Shown: one piece after another, positions 23,307-31,272 of the stretch | Layout of the letters: the number at the start of each line of letters is the position of its first letter | Position numbering within the stretch: position 1 is the first letter of the stretch | Assembly (NCBI RefSeq): GCF_013409625.1 | Contig: NZ_JACCBF010000001.1 | Span: 3,103,001 to 3,167,000 of the forward strand | From: Nocardioides kongjuensis | GTDB taxonomy: Bacteria; Actinomycetota; Actinomycetes; Propionibacteriales; Nocardioidaceae | Direction: 5' to 3' | Length of the DNA stretch: 64,000 nucleotides | Position numbers and translations under genes: made by a program | The notes under the pieces: generated by a model | What the model saw: only the letters and a program-made list of their open reading frames with translations | Database searches by the model: none | Told to the model about the DNA's origin: nothing

Positions 23307-23786
23307 ATGACCGTCCACCTCCCCCAGCCCAAGCAGCTGCGCGACCTGCTCGCCGACCTCCTCGGTCGCGACGTCACCCTCACCCCGTCGGCCCCCTTCG
23401 CCCCCGGCCCCGACACGCCCGCGTCGGTGGCGCTGTACGTCGACGACAGCCTGCGCATCAGCGCGCTCATCGCCTGCGACCTGGCCTTCTCGGCGTACGC
23501 CGGCGCCGCGCTCGGCCTGATCCCCGTCGGTGACGCCGCCGCCGCGATCGGCGACGGCAAGGTCACCGACGCGATCTCCGAGAACCTCTACGAGGTGCTC
23601 AACATCGCCGCCTCGACGTTCAACGTCGCCGGCGCCGACCACCTGCGCCTGCACGCCCTCCACCCCGCCGGCCCGCCGCTCGACCCGCAGGTGCGGATCA
23701 GCACGCTCACGCTGGGGCGGCGCGAGGACCTCGCTGTCGACATCGCGGGGTACGGCGCCGGGTTGCTGTCCGTCGTGCTCCTCTGA
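23307..23786 (+). CDS. CheX-like protein, second copy
   Basis: A 159-residue alpha/beta protein. I-S-E-N-L-Y-E-V-L-N-I-A-A-S (about 90-103) contains E96-x-x-N99, matching the CheX/CheC catalytic pattern, and the preceding A-L-G-L-I-P-V-G-D-A and following strands suit the same fold. Similarity to the cheX at 22449 is distant. It begins 11 bases after the second CheY-like gene and ends the operon. A phosphatase role is inferred. Confidence 0.65.
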   Translation: MTVHLPQPKQLRDLLADLLGRDVTLTPSAPFAPGPDTPASVALYVDDSLRISALIACDLAFSAYAGAALGLIPVGDAAAAIGDGKVTDAISENLYEVLNIAASTFNVAGADHLRLHALHPAGPPLDPQVRISTLTLGRREDLAVDIAGYGAGLLSVVLL

Positions 23787-23850
23787 CCCCGGGCACGTCC
23801 TCACCTGTTGGGGGGATGCCGCGCGGACGACACCTTCCTATGCTCGCAGC

Positions 23851-24609
23851 GTGCGGCGCAGCCCAGGTGCCCTCGTGCCGCGCGAGGCACAGGTGACCGT
23901 GCCCGGTCGGCCGGTGGGCTCACCGTCGTACCGGGCGGAGCTGCTGCGCACGCTGCGCGTCGTCCTCGTCGCCGGACTGCTGTCCGGCGTCGCCATCGGC
24001 GTGCTGCTGCGGGTCGCGATGCTGCTCCTGCGCCTGGCCTCTCCCGGCTCGTCCGGCCTGGTCTCCGACGACGGGTTCGAGATCGGGCGCGTCACGCCGT
24101 TCGGCATCTACAACCTGCTCGCCTTCGGGATCCTGCTCGGCTGCGTCGGCGCGGCGGCGTACGTCGCCGTGGCACCGTTCCTGGTCGGCCCGCCGCCCCT
24201 GCGACGGTTGACGGTCGGGATCACGGCGATGCTGCTCGGCGGCACCGCCGTGATCCACGACGACGGCGTGGACTTCACCGCCCTCGACACCGGGGTCGCG
24301 GTCGAGCTCTTCCTCGCGGTGCCGTTGCTGTCCGGCCTGCTCGTGTCGTCCGCGGTCGACCTGGTCGACCGGTGCCTCGACCGATGGCCGCGCTGGCTCC
24401 CGGTCCTGACGCTGGTTCACCCGCTGATGGTCGTGGCGCTCGGCGTGGTCGCGCTGGTCGTGGCTGTGCTGCTCCCGGTGCGCCGGGCGCTCCTGGCGCC
24501 CGTCCTCGCCAGCTCCGGGCTCACCTGGACCGTGCGAGGCATCTTCGCGCTGGTCCCGCTCGCCGCTGCGTTCGGCCTGGCACTCGACCTCCGGGCCGTG
24601 CTGGGCTGA
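23851..24609 (+). CDS. Polytopic membrane protein of unknown function
   Basis: A 252-residue protein with about five or six hydrophobic segments (for example VVLVAGLLSGVAIGVLLRVAML, NLLAFGILLGCVGAAAYVAVA, LFLAVPLLSGLLVSSAV, PLMVVALGVVALVVAVLLPV, GIFALVPLAAAFGLAL). I recognise no family. GTG 23851 is six bases after TATGCT (23839-23844), so the transcript is probably leaderless and independent of the chemotaxis operon. Confidence 0.65.
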   Translation: MRRSPGALVPREAQVTVPGRPVGSPSYRAELLRTLRVVLVAGLLSGVAIGVLLRVAMLLLRLASPGSSGLVSDDGFEIGRVTPFGIYNLLAFGILLGCVGAAAYVAVAPFLVGPPPLRRLTVGITAMLLGGTAVIHDDGVDFTALDTGVAVELFLAVPLLSGLLVSSAVDLVDRCLDRWPRWLPVLTLVHPLMVVALGVVALVVAVLLPVRRALLAPVLASSGLTWTVRGIFALVPLAAAFGLALDLRAVLG

Positions 24610-24694
24610 CGGGACACGACCGGGACAGGACCGGGGACAAACCGGGGACCTCGGCCCTCCGGAGCGGGACGCGGAGCCTCCTAGCGTCCGCGCC

Positions 24695-25729
24695 ATGACC
24701 CCCCATCACCGCAAGCGAACCTCCCTCGTCGCCCTCGGCGCGAGCCTCCTCACGGCCTCCCTGCTGGCCCTCGCCTCCCCCGCCCAGGCGGCCGGGGAGT
24801 GGCAGGACGGCAGCAGCCAGTCCGACACGATCATCGACTGCTGGACCGGCCAGCCGTCGACCGGCGTCACCGCCAACACCGGGTGGTGGTCTCCGACCGG
24901 CGAGGTGCCGAAGGTGGGCGAGCCGTTCCTGCTGCACGGCTACGTCGGCCTGGTCGGGCTGCCGTGCAGCAGCGGCGTGAGCGTCGTACCGGAGCTGCTC
25001 TTCGACGAGACCGCCTTCGGCTACCCCGACGAGCCCGTCACGTGGGGCATCAACGACATCGACGACCCGACCCCGACCTTCACGACCGACCCGGTCCAGC
25101 TGACCCGCGGCGTCAACGGCGGCATCGCGATCGCGTCGGTCAACGGACACGCGATCACCCTCGCGCGCGGCCAGATCTTCGAGTTCCAGGTCCCGGTCGT
25201 GGCCACGCGCGCGCTGAAGGGCACGGCGACCCCCGCTCCCACCTGCTCCGAGCGCACCGCCGGCATCGCGCCGTGCCCGGTCGCCACCTCCGGTGACCAC
25301 CTGCAGGTGGCGTTCAAGGTCGCCGGCCACGGCGGCAACAAGAGCTTCGTGACGCCCTACGTCCCCCTCTTCGCGACCGGCGCCGACGGAGGTGCCGGCG
25401 GTGGCGCCGGCGGCGGTGGCGGCGGTGGTCAGCTGGGGAAGGTCACCTCGACCACCAGCGCGACCTACAAGGTCTCCGCGGGCAAGAAGGGCAGGGCGAG
25501 GGTAACCGTCCAGGCGAGCGCGACGCCGACCGGCCAGGTCGTCGTCCGCGACCTGGCCCGCAACGGCCGGGTGGTCGCGCGGGGCACCCTGACCGCCGGT
25601 CACGCCGGCGTCCTCACCCTGAAGGTGGCCAGGCTCGGCAAGGGCAAGCACCGCCTGGTGGCGCAGTACGCCGGTTCGACGGGCGTGCAGCCGTCCAGCG
25701 CCGCCGTCAGGACGATCCGCCTGACGTAG
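24695..25729 (+). CDS. Secreted protein with C-terminal Ig-like domain
   Basis: A 344-residue protein with a Sec signal peptide (HHRKR basic end, hydrophobic core SLVALGASLLTASLLALA, cleavage near SPAQAAGEW, about residue 33). A Cys-containing N-terminal domain (about 35-230) of no known family is joined by a Gly-rich linker (GGAGGGAGGGGGGGQ) to a bacterial Ig-like domain (about 250-344; VSAGKKGRARVTVQASATPTGQVVVRD..). The TAGCGT hexamer seven bases before ATG suggests a leaderless mRNA. Confidence 0.75.
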   Translation: MTPHHRKRTSLVALGASLLTASLLALASPAQAAGEWQDGSSQSDTIIDCWTGQPSTGVTANTGWWSPTGEVPKVGEPFLLHGYVGLVGLPCSSGVSVVPELLFDETAFGYPDEPVTWGINDIDDPTPTFTTDPVQLTRGVNGGIAIASVNGHAITLARGQIFEFQVPVVATRALKGTATPAPTCSERTAGIAPCPVATSGDHLQVAFKVAGHGGNKSFVTPYVPLFATGADGGAGGGAGGGGGGGQLGKVTSTTSATYKVSAGKKGRARVTVQASATPTGQVVVRDLARNGRVVARGTLTAGHAGVLTLKVARLGKGKHRLVAQYAGSTGVQPSSAAVRTIRLT

Positions 25730-25739
25730 CCCCCGACGC

Positions 25740-25782
25740 CGCGAAGGGCCGGGTCGAGAGCTCCTTGACCCGGCCCTTCGCG
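25740..25782 (+). terminator. Hairpin terminator after the secreted Ig-like gene
   Basis: Perfect 16-bp stem CGCGAAGGGCCGGGTC (25740-25755) with GACCCGGCCCTTCGCG (25767-25782), and an 11-base loop. No T-run. Confidence 0.75.
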
Positions 25783-25845
25783 CAGCGTTAGGTTGCGTGC
25801 GCCCAGATCTGAACACGCCCGTTGACAGATACCCAAGGACACACC

Positions 25846-26772
25846 GTGCTCAGGACCGCTCCCACGACACTGCTCGGCACCGTCTCCAGCCTCGGTGCGA
25901 CGAGCGGCGTCGCCAACGTCATCCAGCAGCTGGCGCTGCCGCCGGTGGGCGAGGGCGTGAGCGAGAGCCGGGTGGTGTCGGGGAGCCCGCGGCGCTACCC
26001 GATGAAACGGGCGCGGACGACGGGCCAGTACCTCGCGCTCGCCGTCGCGGGCAACGACGAGGACCGCGCCGTCATGCGGGCGGCGATCGCCGAGGTGCAC
26101 CGCCACGTGCGCTCGGGCGAGCACAGCCCGGTGGCCTACAACGCCAACGCCGCCGACCTGCAGCTGTGGGTGGCGGCGTGCCTGTTCCGCTTCTTCGTCG
26201 ACCAGCACGTCCTGCTGTACGGCGACCTCGACCGCCCGGCGCTCGACACCCTCGTCGAGCAGGCGAGGCCCCTGGCCACCGGCGTCAACGTCCGTGCCGA
26301 GCGGTGGCCGGCGGACTGGGCGGCCTTCGAGGACTACTGGGCGAGCATGCTGCCGCGGCTGGCGATCTCGCCGGAGGTGCGCCGCGACTTCGAGTCGCTG
26401 GCCGATCTCGGGTTCCTCGGCGAGGCCTGGGGGCTGCCGGGCCGGATCCTCTCCCGGGTCCTCGGGCCGGCGTACCACTTCATGACGCGGGGCAACCTCC
26501 CGCCGTACTTCCGCGAGCTGATGGGCTGGCAGTGGACAGCCGCAGACCAGCGGAGGTTCGACCGTGCCCTGACCGCCCTGCGCTGGGCGGACCGGCTGGG
26601 CAACCGGGTCGTGCTGCGGACGGTCTACCGCCTCTACGTCGCCGACTTCAGGCTCAGGCGCAGGCTCGGTCTCGAGGTCCTCGGTCGGCTCCGGGTCTCC
26701 GACCTGATGGTCCGCGACGGTGGCGGCCGGCGCCGGATAGCACGCGAGCGGCAGGTCGATCGGTCGAGATAG
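25846..26772 (+). CDS. Oxygenase MpaB family protein (DUF2236)
   Basis: About 308 residues from GTG 25846 with AAGGA seven bases upstream. DUF2236 features: Y-N-A-N-A-A-D-L-Q-L-W-V-A-A-C-L-F near residue 100 and the C-terminal F-R-E-L-M-G-W-Q-W-T-A-A-D-Q-R-R-F-D near 225. Members include heme-dependent rubber oxygenase and MpaB-type enzymes, usually acting on lipid-like substrates; the function here is not assigned. It is separated from flgB by the flagellar promoter region. Confidence 0.78.
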   Translation: MLRTAPTTLLGTVSSLGATSGVANVIQQLALPPVGEGVSESRVVSGSPRRYPMKRARTTGQYLALAVAGNDEDRAVMRAAIAEVHRHVRSGEHSPVAYNANAADLQLWVAACLFRFFVDQHVLLYGDLDRPALDTLVEQARPLATGVNVRAERWPADWAAFEDYWASMLPRLAISPEVRRDFESLADLGFLGEAWGLPGRILSRVLGPAYHFMTRGNLPPYFRELMGWQWTAADQRRFDRALTALRWADRLGNRVVLRTVYRLYVADFRLRRRLGLEVLGRLRVSDLMVRDGGGRRRIARERQVDRSR

Positions 26773-26774
26773 TC

Positions 26775-26787
26775 AGGACCTAGTCCC
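26775..26787. promoter_or_regulatory. GGAC-N3-GTCC palindrome upstream of the flgB promoter
   Basis: AGGACCTAGTCCC shares GGACCTAGTCCC with the site upstream of cheA (9781-9795). It ends 12 bases before the -35 TCAG of the flgB promoter. Confidence 0.45.
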
Positions 26788-26799
26788 AGACCGGGGACC

Positions 26800-26826
26800 T
26801 CAGGTCGCCGGGACAGGCACCGATCA
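26800..26826 (+). promoter_or_regulatory. FliA-type promoter of the flgB operon
   Basis: TCAG (26800-26803), 15 bases, ACCGATCA (26819-26826); the -10 sequence is identical to that of fliC. A GCCGATGG at 26856-26863 has no TCAN at the right distance. Confidence 0.7.
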
Positions 26827-26923
26827 GGCACCCGAGCGACGGATTGCTCACCCTCGCCGATGGACCGGCACCGACTGTCGCACCGACCCCTGACGGGGAC
26901 GGTGCATCTCCAGGAGATCGACC

Positions 26924-27286
26924 GTGTCCTTCGCAGCGTCCGACGCCGTCGGCTTCGTGTTGCACTCCGCGATCAACGGGCTGTCCCAGCGACAGCAGGT
27001 GATCGCCGACAACATCGCCAACGTCGACACCCCTGGCTTCCGTGCCCGCAGCGTCGAGTTCGAGTCCGCGCTCTCCAGCGCGATCGAGAGCGGCCGCGCC
27101 ACGACGAGCGACCTCACCGCGACCGTCTCGGCCACGGGCACCCCGGTCGGTGCCAACGACAACAACGTCGACCTCCGCAAGGAGTCGATCGCCGCCATCC
27201 AGACGCAGTACCAGTACCAGATCATGGGTCGGGCGATCAGCGACCGCGACTCGCGCCTGAACCTGATGGCCGGAGGTGCGGCCTGA
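26924..27286 (+). CDS. flgB: Flagellar proximal rod protein FlgB
   Basis: A 120-residue rod protein: [41 protein letters not shown] carries the rod signature [10 protein letters not shown] (about 31-40), and the C-terminus [12 protein letters not shown] is also typical. GTG 26924 has AGGAG seven bases upstream. First gene of the large operon; overlaps flgC by one base (TGATG). Confidence 0.95.
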   Translation: MSFAASDAVGFVLHSAINGLSQRQQVIADNIANVDTPGFRARSVEFESALSSAIESGRATTSDLTATVSATGTPVGANDNNVDLRKESIAAIQTQYQYQIMGRAISDRDSRLNLMAGGAA

Positions 27287-27678
27287 TGGGCGCCTTCGAC
27301 ACGCTGCGGATCGCCAACACCGCGCTCGGTGCCCACCAGGTCTGGCTCGACGCGCTGGCCGGCAACATCGCCAACGCCAACACCGTCAAGCCGACCAGCG
27401 AGGACGCCTTCCAGGCGACGTACGTCGTCTTCGACCCGCGCTCGGACGGCGGCGTCGACGTCGCGGGCTTCGCCGAGGGCGACCCCGAGGGCCGGATGGT
27501 CCACTCGCCGGGGCACCCGCTGGCCGACGAGGACGGGTACGTCCGGCTCCCCGACATGGACATGGCCGCGCAGATGAGCGAGCTGGTCATGGCGCAGCGC
27601 GGCTACCAGGCGTCGGTGCAGGTCACGAAGACCGCGCAGGACACCTACGGCGCGGCCCTCCAGATCGGCGCCCGCTGA
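27286..27678 (+). CDS. flgC: Flagellar proximal rod protein FlgC
   Basis: A 130-residue rod protein with [32 protein letters not shown] at the start and the family end [20 protein letters not shown]. It contains the surface segment V-R-L-P-D-M-D. Start overlaps the flgB stop; end overlaps the fliE start (TGATG). Confidence 0.95.
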   Translation: MGAFDTLRIANTALGAHQVWLDALAGNIANANTVKPTSEDAFQATYVVFDPRSDGGVDVAGFAEGDPEGRMVHSPGHPLADEDGYVRLPDMDMAAQMSELVMAQRGYQASVQVTKTAQDTYGAALQIGAR

Positions 27679-28004
27679 TGGACATCACCCCCCTGCAGTT
27701 CCCGTCGTTGTCGGGCGCCGACGCGCTCGGCTCGATCGCCGCGCCCTCGACCGCGGGCAAGGTCGCACCGTCGACCGGCCCCGACACCGAGTTCGGCTCC
27801 CTGGTCCTCGACGGCCTCGACCGGCTCGAGGGCCTGACCGACAAGGCCGACAACCTGGCCGTCCAGGCCGCCACCGGCAAGCTCGAGAACATCCACGACT
27901 ACACGATCGCGGCGAGCGAGGCGTCCGTCGCCAGCCAGCTGACGGTCTCCCTGCGCAACCGCGCGGTCGAGGCGTTCAACGAGATCATGCGGATGCAGGT
28001 CTGA
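27678..28004 (+). CDS. fliE: MS-ring/rod junction protein FliE
   Basis: A 108-residue protein; the C-terminal half [35 protein letters not shown] is the FliE family signature. It links the FliF ring to the rod. ATG 27678 overlaps the flgC stop; fliF begins 13 bases after. Confidence 0.93.
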   Translation: MDITPLQFPSLSGADALGSIAAPSTAGKVAPSTGPDTEFGSLVLDGLDRLEGLTDKADNLAVQAATGKLENIHDYTIAASEASVASQLTVSLRNRAVEAFNEIMRMQV

Positions 28005-28017
28005 GGGCGGCTGATCG

Positions 28018-29610
28018 ATGCAACAGCGCCTCACGCGTTACCTCACGCGCGCCCGCGACACCTTCGGCGGCTTCACGGCCGGGCAGAAGGCCGTCGCCGT
28101 CATCGGTACGGCGGCCCTGCTGATCGCCGTTTTCATGGTGTTCCGCTGGGTCTCGACCCCCAGCTACGCCCCGCTCTACTCGAACCTCTCCGGCACCGAC
28201 GCGAGCGCCGTGATCGAGGAGCTCGACTCCCAGGGCGTGCCCTACAAGATCGCCGGTGGCGGCGGCACGATCATGGTGCCGCGCTCGGACGTCTACAGCA
28301 CCCGGATCACCCTGTCCGGCAAGGGTCTCCCGGCGAGCACCGACGGCGGTTACAGCCTGCTCGACAAGCAGAGCCTGTCGACCTCGGAGTCGCAGGAGCA
28401 GACCAACTTCAAGCGGGCGATGGAGGGTGAGCTCTCCAAGACCGTCGAGGCCATCCACGGCGTCGACACCGCGGTCGTGCACCTGGCCATCCCGGAGAAG
28501 CAGGTCTTCACCGACGAGCAGGACCCGCCGACCGCGTCGGTCCTCATCGACACCGAGCCCGGGACGTCGCTCGACGACGGCCAGGTCCAGGCGATCGTGC
28601 ACCTGGTGGCGTCCAGCATCGACGGCCTCGACCCGAAGAACGTCACGCTGACCGACGCGAGCGGCAAGCTGCTCACCACCGACGACAGCACCGACGGCGG
28701 CGTCAGCGCCGCCTCCGCGCGCACCAAGCAGGTCGAGGCCTTCCAGGACTCGATGCAGGCCGACATCCAGTCCGTGCTCGACCGCGTGCTCGGGCCCGGC
28801 AACTCGACGGTCACGGTCACCGCCGACCTCGACTTCGACAAGGCGGTCACCGACAGCCGCACCTACGGCGCGAAGGAGAACATCCCGCCGCTGTCGGAGT
28901 CGTCCACCAACGAGACGTACGCCGGCCCGGCCAGTGGCGTGGACAAGACCGGTGGGGTGGTGGGCCCCGACGGGCAGATGGACCCGGCCACGACGGGGAC
29001 CGGCGGCGACTCGTCGTACAAGAACACCTCGAAGACCCGCGACAACGCGCTCGACCAGACCGTCGAGCACCGCGAGAAGGCGCCGGGATCGATCAACACC
29101 CTGCACATCGGGGCGGTGCTCGACGCGACCGCCGCTGCGGCCGTCCAGCCGCAGGTGGTCAAGGACCTGATCAGCAACGCGGTCGGCATCAACGCCCAGC
29201 GCGGCGACACGATCGACGTCACCACGATGGCCTTCGACCGCACCGCGGAGAAGTCCGCCGCTGCCGAGCTGAAGGCGGCCAAGGCGGCCGACGCGACGGC
29301 CCGGCGCAACAGCCTGCTGCGCAACATCGGCATCGGCGGCGGCATCGCGCTGATGGTGCTGCTGGCCTGGTTCCAGGCCCGCCGCCGGGCGAAGGTCCGC
29401 GACGACGCCCGGGCCTACCTGGTCGAGCAGCTGCGCTCCGACGCCGCGAGCCGCACCGCCCAGCTGGAGGCCCCGGCCCTCGCCGCACTGGAGTCGAAGG
29501 AGCTGGACGAGGAGGAGTCGATGCGCGACGAGCTCATCGCACTCGTCGACCGGCAGCCCGACGACGTCGCCGCCCTGCTGCGCGGCTGGCTCGTGGAGCC
29601 GCGGTCATGA
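28018..29610 (+). CDS. fliF: Flagellar MS-ring protein FliF
   Basis: A 530-residue membrane protein. An N-terminal membrane helix (AVAVIGTAALLIAVFMVFRWV, about 22-43) is followed by the ring-building YscJ/FliF domain (about 45-220; S-N-L-S-G-T-D-A-S-A-V-I-E-E-L) and the FliF C domain. A second membrane helix (IGGGIALMVLLAWF, about 440-455) is followed by a cytoplasmic tail that binds FliG (V-A-A-L-L-R-G-W-L near the end). Four bases overlap with fliG. Confidence 0.95.
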   Translation: MQQRLTRYLTRARDTFGGFTAGQKAVAVIGTAALLIAVFMVFRWVSTPSYAPLYSNLSGTDASAVIEELDSQGVPYKIAGGGGTIMVPRSDVYSTRITLSGKGLPASTDGGYSLLDKQSLSTSESQEQTNFKRAMEGELSKTVEAIHGVDTAVVHLAIPEKQVFTDEQDPPTASVLIDTEPGTSLDDGQVQAIVHLVASSIDGLDPKNVTLTDASGKLLTTDDSTDGGVSAASARTKQVEAFQDSMQADIQSVLDRVLGPGNSTVTVTADLDFDKAVTDSRTYGAKENIPPLSESSTNETYAGPASGVDKTGGVVGPDGQMDPATTGTGGDSSYKNTSKTRDNALDQTVEHREKAPGSINTLHIGAVLDATAAAAVQPQVVKDLISNAVGINAQRGDTIDVTTMAFDRTAEKSAAAELKAAKAADATARRNSLLRNIGIGGGIALMVLLAWFQARRRAKVRDDARAYLVEQLRSDAASRTAQLEAPALAALESKELDEEESMRDELIALVDRQPDDVAALLRGWLVEPRS

Positions 29611-30638
29611 CGTTGATGGCGACGTCCGGCTCCACGCTGGTCTCGATGGGCGTCCGCAAGGCCGCGGTGCTGCTCATCCAGATGGGCAAGGAGCGCGCGG
29701 CCCAGGTGATGGCGCACCTCAGCGACGCCGAGGTCGAGGCGATCTCCGGCGAGATCGCCCGCCTGGACGCGGTGTCCGCGAGCGAGACCGCACAGGTGCT
29801 CACCGAGTTCCACGACCTGGCGACGGCGCACGCGCACGTCACCCAGGGCGGCTTCGGGTTCGCCCAGCAGCTGCTCGAGCAGTCGCTGGGGCCCGAGCGG
29901 GCCAAGGAGATCATGGAGCGGCTGCACGCGGCCGCGGTCCAGATGCCCTTCCAGTTCCTGCACCGCGCGGACCCCGCGCAGCTGCGCAGCTTCATCGCCG
30001 ACGAGCACCCGCAGGTGATCGCGCTGGTCCTCGCGCACATGGCCGCCGACAAGGCGTCCCTGCTGCTCAGCGGCCTGCCCGCGCACCAGCAGGCCGTGGT
30101 CGCCCACCGGATCGCGGTCATGGACCGCACGTCTCCCGAGATCGTGCGGACCGTCGAGGCCGTCCTCGAGCGGAAGCTGTCGTCGATGCTGCAGCCCACC
30201 GAGGTCTCCCGGGTCGGCGGCGTCGACCCCCTCGTCAACATCATCAACCGCTCGGACCGTCCGACGGAGCGGCAGATCGTCGAGGGCCTCGAGGGCCTCG
30301 ACCCGGCGCTCGCCGACGAGGTCAAGAGCCGGATGTTCATGTTCGAGGACATCACCGGTCTCGACGACCGCTCGGTGCAGCAGGTGCTGCGCCAGGTCGA
30401 CACCGCCGAGCTCGCGCTGGCCCTCAAGGGCGTCAGCGACGCCGTGCGCACCAAGATCACAGCGAACCTGTCCGAGCGCGCGGCCGAGAACCTGCTCGAG
30501 GAGGTCGAGCTGCTCGGCGCCGTCCGCCTCGCCCAGGTCGAGGAGGCCCAGCAGGGCGTCATCCGCACCATCCGCCAGCTCGAGGAGCAGGGCCAGATCA
30601 TGGTCCGGCGAGGGAACGACGATGAGTTCGTTCTCTGA
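29607..30638 (+). CDS. fliG: Flagellar motor switch protein FliG
   Basis: A 343-residue rotor protein. The N-terminal domain (V-R-K-A-A-V-L-L-I-Q-M-G, about 12-23) binds FliF; the middle has the E-H-P-Q-V-I-A-L-V-L-A-H motif (about 133); the C-terminal torque domain contains the charged helix D-D-R-S-V-Q-Q-V-L-R-Q-V (about 252) that meets MotA. Overlaps fliF by four and fliH by 17 bases. Confidence 0.96.
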   Translation: MTLMATSGSTLVSMGVRKAAVLLIQMGKERAAQVMAHLSDAEVEAISGEIARLDAVSASETAQVLTEFHDLATAHAHVTQGGFGFAQQLLEQSLGPERAKEIMERLHAAAVQMPFQFLHRADPAQLRSFIADEHPQVIALVLAHMAADKASLLLSGLPAHQQAVVAHRIAVMDRTSPEIVRTVEAVLERKLSSMLQPTEVSRVGGVDPLVNIINRSDRPTERQIVEGLEGLDPALADEVKSRMFMFEDITGLDDRSVQQVLRQVDTAELALALKGVSDAVRTKITANLSERAAENLLEEVELLGAVRLAQVEEAQQGVIRTIRQLEEQGQIMVRRGNDDEFVL

Positions 30639-31272
30639 GATCGAGCTGCCCGAGCTGCGGGTCGGCACCTGGACCCGCCTGGGCGGCGACAGCGTCCTCG
30701 GCGACCCGGTCACCGAGTCGCTGCTCGACGGGATCGCCGCGGAGGCCCGCGACGCCGCCCGCGCCCAGGGCTACGCCGTCGGCTGGGCCGAGGGGCGTCG
30801 TACCGCTGCCGAGCAGGCGGCGGTCGAGGAGGCCAAGCGCACCGCCGTCCACGCGGAGGCGGAGACCCGCCGCGAGGTCGAGCACCGCGCGGCTCTCGAG
30901 GCACTGGGCCAGGCCGCCGAGCAGGTCAGGGGGCTGCTCGACGACCTGGCCCGTGCGGTCGAGGCCCAGGCGACCGACCTCGCCTGGGCGCTGACCACCA
31001 CCCTGATCGGCAGCCAGGTCGCCCGCCTGGGCCCGAAGGACGTCGTCGCCAGGGTGCTGCAGGCCCTGCCTCCCGGACCGGTGGGCCGGGTCCGGCTGCA
31101 CCCCTCCGCTGCCGCGTCGTCGGCCGCGCAGGAGCTGGCCGACCGCGGCCTGGAGGTCGTCGCCGACCCCACGCTCGGCTCGATCGACGCCCTGGTCGAG
31201 GGGGTCGACGGCTCGGTCGTCGACCTGCGGGTCCGCGAGGCGATGGCCCGGGTGCGCGAGGTGCTGTCATGA
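30622..31272 (+). CDS. fliH: Flagellar export ATPase regulator FliH
   Basis: A 216-residue protein with a coiled-coil middle rich in Ala, Glu and Arg (about 35-95) including the G-Y-A-V-G-W-A-E-G-R-R segment, and a C-terminal FliH/V-ATPase E-subunit-like domain (V-R-L-H-P-S-A.. G-L-E-V-V-A-D-P-T-L near 150-185). It holds FliI at the export gate and C-ring. The N-terminus overlaps fliG by 17 bases, suggesting coupling. Confidence 0.88.
   Translation: MSSFSEIELPELRVGTWTRLGGDSVLGDPVTESLLDGIAAEARDAARAQGYAVGWAEGRRTAAEQAAVEEAKRTAVHAEAETRREVEHRAALEALGQAAEQVRGLLDDLARAVEAQATDLAWALTTTLIGSQVARLGPKDVVARVLQALPPGPVGRVRLHPSAAASSAAQELADRGLEVVADPTLGSIDALVEGVDGSVVDLRVREAMARVREVLS

Noticed and set aside
26856..26863. 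GCCGATGG before flgB as the promoter -10
   Set aside because: The -35 position reads CGAC. The better site with TCAG and ACCGATCA is 37 bases upstream (26800-26826).
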